Below are positions 16,100-23,571 of a stretch of DNA of 64,000 nt, piece after piece. Each line of letters opens with the position of its first letter. The first letter of the stretch is position 1. This DNA comes from Chloroflexota bacterium (lineage in GTDB: Bacteria; Chloroflexota; Anaerolineae; Anaerolineales; Villigracilaceae). A program made the position numbers and the translations under genes. Location of the stretch: contig JAIOAQ010000003.1 in the NCBI GenBank assembly GCA_019873735.1, positions 86,950 to 150,949 on the forward strand. Reading direction: 5' to 3'. Under the pieces are notes generated by a model that did no database searches, was not told the DNA's origin, and worked only from the letters and a program-made list of their open reading frames with translations.

Positions 16100-17458
16100 A
16101 TGCCAAAAACGCTTGATCGTTCCCGTCTGGAAGCCTTGCTGCGCTCCGAAGAGCAGAAATTTCATGCCGAACATCCCAAATCCTATGAGTTGTTCCAGCG
16201 CGCCCGCCAGTCTATGCAGGGCGGCGTGCCGATGCTGTGGATGATCCGCTGGGCCGGCACATTCCCGGTTTTTGTCAAAGAGGCCAAAGGCGCCCATTTC
16301 ACCGACGTGGACGGCCACACCTACATTGACTTTTGCCTGGGTGATACCGGCGCGATGACCGGCCATTCGCCCGATGCCACCGTCGAGGCCGTCAAGCGGC
16401 AGGTGGAAAAAGGAATCACCCTCATGCTGCCCACCGAAGACTGCATTTGGGTAGGCGAGGAACTTCAGCGCCGCTTCGGCCTGAAATACTGGCAATTTAC
16501 CCTCACCGCCACCGACGCCAACCGCTTCGCCATCCGCATGGCGCGGCACATCACCGGCCGCAAGAAGATTCTGGTGTACAACTACTGCTATCATGGCTCG
16601 GTAGATGAAACCTTCATTGCGCTGGACGAGGAGGGCACTGCCGGCCCGCGCGATGGCAATCTTGGCCCGCCGGTTAATCCGGTGGAGACGACCAAGGTCA
16701 TCGAGTTCAACGACATTGCCGCCCTCGAAACCGCTCTGGCTGCTCGGGATGTGGCCTGTGTGCTGGCTGAGCCGGTGATGACCAATATCGGCATCATCCA
16801 TCCCGACCCCGGCTACCATGACGCCTTACGCGAAATCACCCGCCGCACCGGCACCTATCTCATCATTGACGAGACTCATACCCTGTGCGCCGGTCCCGGC
16901 GGTTACACCGGCCGCTACGGCCTCACGCCCGACTTCCTGACCTGCGGCAAGCCGCTGGCGGGCGGCATTCCGGCGGGCATCTACGGCTTCACCCAGGAAG
17001 TTGCCGAGGCCTTCTGGAAGAAACTCGAACTCGATCTCTCCGATGTGGGCGGCATTGGTGGCACTCTGGCAGGCAACGCCCTTTCGATTGCGGCCATGCG
17101 CGCCACGTTGGAGCACGTCCTTACCCCGGCCATGTACGAACGCTGCGAAAAACTGGCCGACCGTTACGAGCAGGGCGTGTTGGATGTCATCAAGGAATTC
17201 GACCTGCCCTGGATTGTCAAACGGCTTGGCTTCCGTGTCGAATACTGGTTCCGTGCCACACCGCCGCGCAACGGCGGGGAGGCCAACGCCGCGGTAGATA
17301 GCGAACTTGACCGTTACATGCACTTGTGGACGCTCAACCGCGGCATCCTGATGACGCCTTTCCACAACATGGCCCTCATCGCTGCCGATACCACCGAAGC
17401 CGACGTGGATTACCACACCCAGGTCTTTCGCGAAGCGGTGCAGGCGTTGTTTGGTTAA
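16100..17458 (+). CDS. Class-III aminotransferase, GSA/beta-amino-acid aminotransferase-like
   Basis: A 452-residue class-III PLP enzyme. The start at 16100 is set by GGAGG seven bases upstream. Residues 65-85 (TDVDGHTYIDFCLGDTGAMTGH), LTATDANRFAIRMARHITGRKK near 135, IIDETHTLCAGPGGYTG near 260 and the Schiff-base Lys284 in TCGKPLAGGIPAGIYG place it with GSA-aminomutase-like aminotransferases. The usual phosphate-binding Ser-Gly-Thr/Ala-Glu is changed to TATDAN, and the DETHTL motif replaces DEVQTG. These variations are known in aminotransferases of beta- and branched substrates of this subgroup, so it should be active, but the substrate is unknown. It lies between the GABA-type enzyme and the second AOR. 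Confidence 0.83.
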   Translation: MPKTLDRSRLEALLRSEEQKFHAEHPKSYELFQRARQSMQGGVPMLWMIRWAGTFPVFVKEAKGAHFTDVDGHTYIDFCLGDTGAMTGHSPDATVEAVKRQVEKGITLMLPTEDCIWVGEELQRRFGLKYWQFTLTATDANRFAIRMARHITGRKKILVYNYCYHGSVDETFIALDEEGTAGPRDGNLGPPVNPVETTKVIEFNDIAALETALAARDVACVLAEPVMTNIGIIHPDPGYHDALREITRRTGTYLIIDETHTLCAGPGGYTGRYGLTPDFLTCGKPLAGGIPAGIYGFTQEVAEAFWKKLELDLSDVGGIGGTLAGNALSIAAMRATLEHVLTPAMYERCEKLADRYEQGVLDVIKEFDLPWIVKRLGFRVEYWFRATPPRNGGEANAAVDSELDRYMHLWTLNRGILMTPFHNMALIAADTTEADVDYHTQVFREAVQALFG

Positions 17459-17541
17459 AATTCGCACAAGGATTCTTTAACGCCAGGCCGCGCAGGTGCA
17501 AAGTTACTTATATTTTGGATGCAACCTTTAGCAAGTTAAAG

Positions 17542-17574
17542 AGTTGGCCAGTTCAATTTGAAAACCGGCCAACT
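17542..17574 (+). other. Leader hairpin before second AOR gene
   Basis: AGTTGGCC (17542-17549) pairs with GGCCAACT (17567-17574), ending 16 bases before the AOR start codon and just before its ribosome-binding site (CGGAG). It could influence translation of the AOR. It does not show the size or complexity of the molybdenum/tungsten cofactor riboswitch, so no riboswitch is claimed. Confidence 0.35.
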
Positions 17575-17590
17575 TGCAACGGAGTTTATT

Positions 17591-19297
17591 ATGCAAATCT
17601 GGCGAGTAAACGTCAACACCCAAACCCTGAACCTGGAACCTGTTCCCTCCTCCTGGGAACGTCTCGGCGGACGCGGCCTGATCGCCCGCATCCTGCTCGA
17701 CGAAGTCCCCCCGAACTGCGAGCCGCTCGGCCCGAAGAACAAATTGCTCTTCTGCCCCGGCCTGCTGGTGGGACACATGCTCTCCTCCTGCGACCGCATC
17801 TCCATCGGCGGCAAGTCCCCGCTGACGGGCGGCGTCAAAGAAGCCAACGCCGGCGGGACGACCGGCCTGCAGATGACCCTGCTGGGCATCAAGGCGCTCA
17901 TCATCGAAGACTGGCCCGCCCGCCCCGGTCTGTGGGTTTTGCATCTCTCGGCGCAGGGCGCCCGCTTCGACCCGGCCGACGACCTGGCCGGCCTGGGCGT
18001 GTACGAAACGGCGGCCAGGCTGATTGAGAAATACGGCGAGAAGGTGGCCGTGGCGCTCATCGGCCCCGGCGGCGAGATGAAACTGCACGCTGCCGGCATT
18101 CAGAATCTCGATAAGGACAAAGTCCCCTCGCGCATTGCCGCCCGCGGCGGCCTGGGCGCAGTGATGGCCTCCAAGGGCTTGAAGGCCGTCGTCATAGACG
18201 CCGCCGGAGGCCAAAAACCGCCCATTCAGAACCTGGAGGCCTACCGCGAGGCCCAAAAAGCCTTCAACAAGGCCCTGATGGACCATCCCCAGACGCACAC
18301 CTACCGCGACTACGGCACGGCCGCCATGGTCAACATGTGCCAGACCTTTGGCTCGCTCCCAACCCGCGGCTTTTCCGCCGGTCAATTCGAACAGGCGCAA
18401 ACCCTTTCGGGCGAACACCTGCGCGAGACCATTTTGCAGCGCGGCGGCGTCTCCAAGCCCAATCACGCCTGCATGCCGGGCTGCGCCATTCAATGTTCGA
18501 ACATCTACGGCAGCCCGGATGGACAGGAGGTGCTTGTCTCCCCGATTGAATACGAGACCATCGGCCTGATGGGCTCCAACCTGGGCATCGGCGACCTCGA
18601 CGTGGTTGCCCGGCTGAACTATGCCGTCAACGATTTGGGCCTGGATACGATTGACATCGGCGCCGCTTTGGGGGTCGCTGCCCAGGCCGGCCTGATGGAC
18701 TGGGGCGATGGCGAACGCGCCCTGGCGCTGATTGACGAGATCCGCCGCAACACCCCCCTTGGCCGCATCCTCGGCAACGGCGCGGCCATGGCCGGCAAGG
18801 TACTCGGCATTGAGCGCGTCCCCGTTTCCAAGAATCAGGCCATGGCCGCTTACGAACCGCGCGCCATCAAAGGCACGGGCGTCACCTACGCCACCTCTCC
18901 GCAGGGCGGCGACCATACGGCCGGCCTCACCATTCGCGATAAGATCAATCACCTCGACCCGAAAGGCCAGGTGGAACTTTCGCGCACCAAGCAAATCGCC
19001 ATGGCCGGTTATGATACCCTCGGCGCCTGCATCTTTGCCGGCTTTGGCTTTGCTGCCGCCCCGGCCGGGACGATTGCCCGTCTGCTCAACGCCCGCTACG
19101 GCTGGGACCTGCCCGATGACATCTTGCAAGTGTTGGGCAAGGAAACCCTGAAACTGGAACGCGAATTCAACCGCCGCGCCGGCTTCACCGCCAAGGACGA
19201 CCGCCTGCCCGAATGGATGACCCGCGAACCCGTTCCCCCAACCAATGCCGTCTTCGATGTCCCGCCGGAGGAAATGGACACCCTCTTCGATTTCTAG
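17591..19297 (+). CDS. Aldehyde:ferredoxin oxidoreductase family protein, second copy
   Basis: A 568-residue AOR-family protein, about 70 residues shorter than the one at 12773 and clearly divergent. The first residues (MQIWRVNVNTQTLNLEPVP, then LGGRGLIARILLDEV) and RIAARGGLGAVMASKGLKAVV near residue 185 are AOR signatures. The cluster motif is HACMPGCAIQC, i.e. Cys294-x3-Cys298-x3-Cys302 rather than the canonical CxxCxxxC; the fourth ligand is Cys480 in YDTLGACIF. It probably still carries one [4Fe-4S] cluster and a W/Mo bispterin, but substrate preference should differ. The start at 17591 has CGGAG upstream. It is the last gene of the amine catabolic island and is followed by a good terminator. 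Confidence 0.88.
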   Translation: MQIWRVNVNTQTLNLEPVPSSWERLGGRGLIARILLDEVPPNCEPLGPKNKLLFCPGLLVGHMLSSCDRISIGGKSPLTGGVKEANAGGTTGLQMTLLGIKALIIEDWPARPGLWVLHLSAQGARFDPADDLAGLGVYETAARLIEKYGEKVAVALIGPGGEMKLHAAGIQNLDKDKVPSRIAARGGLGAVMASKGLKAVVIDAAGGQKPPIQNLEAYREAQKAFNKALMDHPQTHTYRDYGTAAMVNMCQTFGSLPTRGFSAGQFEQAQTLSGEHLRETILQRGGVSKPNHACMPGCAIQCSNIYGSPDGQEVLVSPIEYETIGLMGSNLGIGDLDVVARLNYAVNDLGLDTIDIGAALGVAAQAGLMDWGDGERALALIDEIRRNTPLGRILGNGAAMAGKVLGIERVPVSKNQAMAAYEPRAIKGTGVTYATSPQGGDHTAGLTIRDKINHLDPKGQVELSRTKQIAMAGYDTLGACIFAGFGFAAAPAGTIARLLNARYGWDLPDDILQVLGKETLKLEREFNRRAGFTAKDDRLPEWMTREPVPPTNAVFDVPPEEMDTLFDF

Positions 19298-19334
19298 CCA
19301 TTGACCCGTCCCGGCTGAGCAAATTTGCCGCTTT

Positions 19335-19381
19335 CTACAGGTTGGAGCGTTCTTCTGAACCCTCCAGCCTGTAGATTTTTT
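19335..19381 (+). terminator. Intrinsic terminator closing the catabolic island
   Basis: CTACAGGTTGGAG pairs with CTCCAGCCTGTAG (one mismatch), followed by ATTTTTT. It ends the long plus-strand run that began at 499. The 226 bases from here to the next gene show nothing recognisable. Confidence 0.85.
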
Positions 19382-19607
19382 CAGATACACGCTGTTGTTG
19401 GAAGGGTACCTCGTTTTGGCAGAAATATGCGCATAGCCATAAGATGATGGCTGTGCTGGCAGGGAGAGTTATCGGGAAACAGTAACCCGCAACCGGTGAG
19501 CAGCGTCTTGCGGTTGGTAGGAAACGCGGGAGATGGGCTTTTCTCATTAGGGATATTGAGCGCCGGGGATGGGAAAATTATACGGCAATATGCTATATTT
19601 GGTGCTA

Positions 19608-20051
19608 ATGAGAGTATATTTGGATGCTTGTTGTATCAATTGTCCCTTTGATGACCAGCGTCAATTGCGCATTCGGCTGGAGAGTGAGGCCGTAGCAATT
19701 GTGTTGGAGAAATTTCAAAGCGGAGAGTGGGAATGGCTTGGCAGTGAAGCGCTATTCTACGAGTTGAGCCAGAATCCAGACATGGAAAATCGTCAGCGGA
19801 CATTTGCGCTGGCGAGGATGACGCACCGGGTCGTTGGGCTGAGCGAAACAATATTGCAGCGTGCCGAGAAGTTGCAGCAAGCAGGATTTGATGTCTATGA
19901 TGCTCTCCATCTTACCTGTGCCGAAGCAGGCGGAGCAGACGTCTTTTTGACAACGGATGATCGGGTTATTCGGATTGCTGGAAAAAGGAAAGGGTTGCCC
20001 GCCTTGCGGGTGGACAATCCTGTTCGGTGGCTGGAAGAGGTGTTGAGATGA
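19608..20051 (+). CDS. PIN-domain ribonuclease, VapC-like toxin
   Basis: A 147-residue PIN-domain protein. The start is placed at 19608 so the protein begins MRVYLDACCINCPFDDQ, the usual PIN N-terminus with the first metal-binding Asp (Asp5). Further acidic residues of the active site appear in DVYDALHLTCAEAGGADVFLTTDDR near the C-terminus (Asp-Ala-Leu-His and Thr-Asp-Asp). PIN toxins cleave RNA and are normally held by a small partner protein. The next gene overlaps it by four bases (ATGA) and is a 70-residue protein often found beside such PIN genes. The toxin-first order is the reverse of most VapBC pairs. Upstream lies only a weak ribosome-binding context. Confidence 0.8.
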   Translation: MRVYLDACCINCPFDDQRQLRIRLESEAVAIVLEKFQSGEWEWLGSEALFYELSQNPDMENRQRTFALARMTHRVVGLSETILQRAEKLQQAGFDVYDALHLTCAEAGGADVFLTTDDRVIRIAGKRKGLPALRVDNPVRWLEEVLR

Positions 20052-20260
20052 GTGCAACGGTTTTAACGCCCAATGAGATTCGCGTCCGCGGCTTTGAGGC
20101 TTTGTTGCGTGAGTTGGGCGCGGCGGGCGCCGTCCGTTTTATCCAACAATATGAGAGCGGACGCGGCGACTACACTCGCAATCGCCGTACTTGGCTGCCG
20201 CATCAAAGTGTGCGCGAATTGGCTCAGGCCGTTCAGAAGCAGGACGCTGAAAAGGGCTGA
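20048..20260 (+). CDS. Small partner of PIN protein, putative antitoxin
   Basis: A 70-residue protein starting within the stop codon of the PIN gene (ATGA overlap), so translation is probably coupled. The sequence reads TPNEIRVRGFEALLRELGAAG then FIQQYESGRGDYTRNR, a pattern I recall from small uncharacterised proteins next to PIN genes in cyanobacteria and Chloroflexota. No ribbon-helix-helix or AbrB motif is visible. Its role as antitoxin is inferred only from the overlap and size. Confidence 0.65.
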   Translation: MSATVLTPNEIRVRGFEALLRELGAAGAVRFIQQYESGRGDYTRNRRTWLPHQSVRELAQAVQKQDAEKG

Positions 20261-20287
20261 CGCTCTGCCTTTGCTCCTTTGGGGGGC

Positions 20288-20794
20288 CTAGGATTGACCG
20301 ATATTGGTTGGCAAGCCTGTAGTTCCACCGCCGCCGCCTGTTGGCGGGACTTCGCCGACTGGACAACAGGCAGGTGAGCCGTCGCGGTTTTGGCAGCAGT
20401 AATAGCCGTTGGTGCATTTGCCGCTACCACAGCGTTCTTCATAAGGCGAGAGGGTGATGTTGGGGATGATGGTGGCTTTTATACTGGGGACGGTGGTTGG
20501 AGAGGCTCTAGGAGGGGTTGTGGGGGTGGGGGCGGTTCCGCCGCCACCACCACCTGGAGGAGTATTCGTAGGTGGTGTATAACAGTTTGACTGTTCAACA
20601 CACGAACCATATTCAAAGACACAAGTGCAAGTACCGACTTTACCAACAGGACAAGAACAGGTACCAGTACAGTTACCGTATTTATCTAAACTACAAGCAG
20701 CATACGTTGGGGATTTTAGGGGGGTTAGGGAGAAGAGGACAGATAGGACAAATAAGACTGATAAAAAACGTATGACCTTAATTAGATTGAGCAT
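20288..20794 (-). CDS. Secreted Cys-rich hypothetical protein with Pro/Thr and Gly linkers
   Basis: A 168-residue protein of unknown function. Residues 1-33 look like a signal peptide (RFLSVLFVLSVLFSL core, cleavage near TYAA). The mature part has two Cys-rich segments: residues about 34-71 with nine cysteines (DKYGNCTGTCSC, GTCTCVFEYGSC) and residues about 118-145 with six (ERCGSGKCTNGYYCCQNRDG, PACCP), reminiscent of small disulfide-rich granulin/WAP-like folds. They are joined by a low-complexity linker of Gly, Pro and Thr. It ends convergently with the PIN partner gene. It is probably exported and disulfide-bonded. Confidence 0.6.
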   Translation of the reverse strand: MLNLIKVIRFLSVLFVLSVLFSLTPLKSPTYAACSLDKYGNCTGTCSCPVGKVGTCTCVFEYGSCVEQSNCYTPPTNTPPGGGGGGTAPTPTTPPRASPTTVPSIKATIIPNITLSPYEERCGSGKCTNGYYCCQNRDGSPACCPVGEVPPTGGGGGTTGLPTNIGQS

Positions 20795-20869
20795 CTTACT
20801 TGTGGTGAACCAGAAAATTACATTTACGGTTCACCATTAAAAAAATCATAGGAAAAAGAAGAGAGAAAA

Positions 20870-22381
20870 TCAATTGGATATTCTTACATCAAACATCAGT
20901 TCAAGGAGTTGGAGAGTTGGATCTAAAGGATTAGCGTAAGGCTGGGTTTCTATAAGAGGATCATTTGGATTTAGTTCGTCAACATAGACCATTGCTGGTT
21001 TAAGAAACCATGTTTCACCCGCCTTATTATCCGGCAGGGAGAGGAGGTGGGCGAGGCGGCTGCGCTCGCTAAGGATTTTTTCTTGGGTCTCTGGAGCGAT
21101 GCCTTTTTTGGTCATGTCTTGGATGAGTTCTTCGTCGGTCTTGGTAAAGTAGTCGCCGCCTTCGGCGTAAAGAATAACTGTGGGAAAATCAGGCTTTTTA
21201 GCTCTGTACAGGTCTATCCAATATGTATTATTTTCAGAAGATACTTTGATATTCTTCTCATTTTCACCAATGATTAGTTTTCCTTGCAACTTAAGAGGGT
21301 TTTGGCTGACTTTGTATCTTTGCACATCATCAGCATCCAGGATGACAATCAACATTTTGTGGCGGACATTGCCGTTTTCGTCTTTGGTATAAAACCATAA
21401 GGGGACAAATTTCATATTCAGGCTGTCGTAGTCGTCTTCGGTGTGTTTTTCCGCATAAGCAATTTGGTCGTTACCTTTGGATTTTAGTCTAACCCATTTG
21501 CTTCCGTCTTCTTGAAGTTCAAAAAGAAGCGACAACCCGCCGCCGGCGTCCCATTTTTCCACTGCTTTTGGAGAGAAAAGGACATAGAGGTCATCTTCGG
21601 TGATCCGCTCGCCTGCTTCAAGTTTTTCCTGAAGAGGGCGAAGGAAGACGGAGCCTTGGAGGTCTTGGGCGGTAATCTCTTCTCCGTTTTGGAGTTTTTC
21701 ACGGACATCTTGTAGGGCTCTTATGGCTTTGGCTTGCTCGTATCTTACAGATTGAAGAAGCGTCAGGCGCTCGTCATCTTTGGGTAAATCTTTGATGGAC
21801 TGGATTGGGCGGTCGCCGTGGACGATGTGTAAGTAGGGGTGCTTGTAAACCTGATTGAGTTCGGGGTCATAGGCGCCGGATAAGTCTATGGCTTCGCGAA
21901 AGCCGCGCTCAGGTCCCTGCCAGAAGAGGATGACTTCTGTTTTTTCGCCGTTTTCATCCAGCCGGTAGGCTTTGACGGCCAGCGGGCGGGTCAAATCATC
22001 GTGAATTTCGGTGTGGGCGTCAAAGGTGCCGGGCTCGATGATGTATTTGATTTCTTTTTTCTCGCCGTTATGGTAGAGGGTGGTTGTGGTGTAGACTTTT
22101 TCGCCGTCAATGAATTCACGCTTAATGTGTCCTTCTACGCCGCGAAATGATTGGATACCTTCATCTTGAATGCCCAGTTCGGCCAGGGTCAGTGGGGCTT
22201 CGGTGGGGGTGGAGGTAGGAGTGGAAAGTGATAAGTTAGAAGTGGGAAGCGGCGAGGGAGTGGAAAGTGGGAAGGGGGAAGTGGGCGGCGCTGCCGGGGG
22301 CTGGCAGGCGGTGAGGAGAGTTATCAGTAAACAGTAAACGGTGATCAGGAAGCGGTGAGTAATGTTCTGTGAGCGGGACAT
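20870..22381 (-). CDS. Hypothetical lipoprotein
   Basis: A 503-residue predicted lipoprotein: the start at 22381 has GGAGG six bases upstream and gives the N-terminus MSRSQNITHRFLITVYCLLI followed by the lipobox LLTAC. A Pro/Ser/Thr linker covers residues about 29-60. The rest, rich in charged residues and beta-strand-like stretches, matches no family I recognise; segments such as SFRGVEGHIKREFIDGEKVY and MLIVILDADDVQRYKVS give no clear catalytic motif. It sits downstream of the nucleotidyltransferase pair on the same strand and probably faces the outside of the membrane. Confidence 0.7.
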   Translation of the reverse strand: MSRSQNITHRFLITVYCLLITLLTACQPPAAPPTSPFPLSTPSPLPTSNLSLSTPTSTPTEAPLTLAELGIQDEGIQSFRGVEGHIKREFIDGEKVYTTTTLYHNGEKKEIKYIIEPGTFDAHTEIHDDLTRPLAVKAYRLDENGEKTEVILFWQGPERGFREAIDLSGAYDPELNQVYKHPYLHIVHGDRPIQSIKDLPKDDERLTLLQSVRYEQAKAIRALQDVREKLQNGEEITAQDLQGSVFLRPLQEKLEAGERITEDDLYVLFSPKAVEKWDAGGGLSLLFELQEDGSKWVRLKSKGNDQIAYAEKHTEDDYDSLNMKFVPLWFYTKDENGNVRHKMLIVILDADDVQRYKVSQNPLKLQGKLIIGENEKNIKVSSENNTYWIDLYRAKKPDFPTVILYAEGGDYFTKTDEELIQDMTKKGIAPETQEKILSERSRLAHLLSLPDNKAGETWFLKPAMVYVDELNPNDPLIETQPYANPLDPTLQLLELMFDVRISN

Positions 22382-22444
22382 GAGAGCCTCCGGGGGAAAC
22401 AAGTGTTTCTTCAAATCCCCCATCCTCCACTCGGCGAAATCGGT

Positions 22445-22972
22445 TCAAGCGAGGGATGATTTGCTCAATCTTCTCCTTAATTCAGAAAAATGCGCCAGGA
22501 TATCGGGATTGAAATCGAACTTTCCTGCTTGAGAAAGCGCATTTTGAACAATCCGTTCCAGTTCCTGAAATTCGACAAAACCTTTGCCTACAAGAAAAAC
22601 AATATCGTCGAGGTCGCTGTCAAAGCCGCGGTCAAGTTTGCTGAGCGCCAGGCTGTAGGGGTCGGCAACGTACACTTCCAGGTTGCCGAATTGGCCAATG
22701 TACAGGTTGCGCTGAGCGCTGCCTTGCGGCAGAGGAATGAAGCGCTCTAACGGCACAGGTTCGACATGGATTTTGAGTTCGGCAGCGATTTCGAGAATGG
22801 CGCGGTGCAATTCGTTTGGATGAATGTCGTCGCCCCAAAAATCCAGGTCAAAGGTTGGGCGCGGATTCCCCAGTAAAGCCAGCGCTCCGCCGCCGACCAG
22901 GATCAATTGCGAGCCTGGGGGAACGCCCTCGCCCAGTTGGTTTAAAATCGCTTGAATTTCCAGATTGTTCAT
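22445..22972 (-). CDS. Nucleotidyltransferase-fold protein (DUF6036-like)
   Basis: A 175-residue protein with the hallmark of MNT/AbiEii-like nucleotidyltransferases: LILVGGGALALLGNPRPTFDLDF near residues 23-45, in which GG-A and the DLDF acidic pair correspond to the hG[GS]x(9-13)Dh[DE] core. A later segment (VADPYSLALSKLDRGFDSDLDDI) also matches DUF6036 proteins. Family members act as toxins or NMP-transferases in abortive-infection and toxin-antitoxin pairs. It overlaps the upstream gene by four bases (ATGA), so the two proteins are probably made in fixed ratio. Confidence 0.78.
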   Translation of the reverse strand: MNNLEIQAILNQLGEGVPPGSQLILVGGGALALLGNPRPTFDLDFWGDDIHPNELHRAILEIAAELKIHVEPVPLERFIPLPQGSAQRNLYIGQFGNLEVYVADPYSLALSKLDRGFDSDLDDIVFLVGKGFVEFQELERIVQNALSQAGKFDFNPDILAHFSELRRRLSKSSLA

Positions 22973-23472
22973 TCTGAAATGTGTCCTTTGTGAGCAGCGC
23001 CTTTGCGCCAGACTTGTGCGGCGTGCAGGTATGTTCCAAGCCAGTTGACCTGTATGCCGCTCAACTCCCGATGCCGTTTGGCGAGCAGACGGAGATTCTC
23101 CATCGGGTCCTGGGTGAGGGATAGGTTTAATGCTTGCGAGAAGTGGTCAGGGAGAGACGCTCCGGTGGGAAAATGGAGTTGCTGCAAGAAACGAGCGGCA
23201 GTGTAATAGCATTGGAGGGTCAGGCGTGCGTCGGGAGAGAGCAAGTCCGCCGCCAGAGGGACATCACGCGCAAATTCAGGGTGTTCCAAAAAGAGGGGAA
23301 TAAGCGCCAGTCTCAGACGTGCTTCATCACTCTGTGCCAGGGCTGCAATCAGGCGCACCGGCTGAGCCGAGAGCATTTCATCTTTGCTTTGCGAACCCAT
23401 AATAAATCGAATATTTAGCCTGTGTAAGGCGCTTGCCAGTTGCTCGCCTGGGATGGGAGAGAGATGTGTCAT
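22969..23472 (-). CDS. Hypothetical protein paired with the nucleotidyltransferase
   Basis: A 167-residue, mostly helical, Leu/Ala-rich protein of unknown family, translationally coupled (4-bp overlap) to the downstream DUF6036-like nucleotidyltransferase. Position and coupling suggest it is the partner in a toxin-antitoxin or Abi-type module, but no DNA-binding motif is evident. A TATAAT box on the minus strand ends seven bases before the ATG and no Shine-Dalgarno sequence exists, so its transcript may be leaderless. The promoter would lie in the intact C-terminal coding region of the upstream glycosyltransferase if that gene's frameshift is real. Confidence 0.65.
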   Translation of the reverse strand: MTHLSPIPGEQLASALHRLNIRFIMGSQSKDEMLSAQPVRLIAALAQSDEARLRLALIPLFLEHPEFARDVPLAADLLSPDARLTLQCYYTAARFLQQLHFPTGASLPDHFSQALNLSLTQDPMENLRLLAKRHRELSGIQVNWLGTYLHAAQVWRKGAAHKGHISE

Positions 23473-23571
23473 TATTAAAATTATATCGCAGGGAGAAGTG
23501 TTTCTGCTGTGTTGAATTTTAGCCGTTCAGCCTGAGCAATGATGAAGTTGGCGGAGGCGTCATCGTCTGCG

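Noticed and set aside
17459..17590. Leader of the second AOR considered as a molybdenum/tungsten cofactor riboswitch
   Set aside because: Only one 8-bp stem is visible; the multi-stem structure and conserved loops of that riboswitch are not seen.
17528..19390. A 620-codon open frame on the minus strand opposite the second AOR
   Set aside because: Same reasoning: shadow of a strongly biased coding sequence, with no domain signatures.
20700..20794. Low-complexity repeat (tagg/acag-type words) in the signal-peptide region of the Cys-rich protein
   Set aside because: It resembles common short environmental repeats, but the frame codes a sensible signal peptide, so it was not listed as a separate repeat.
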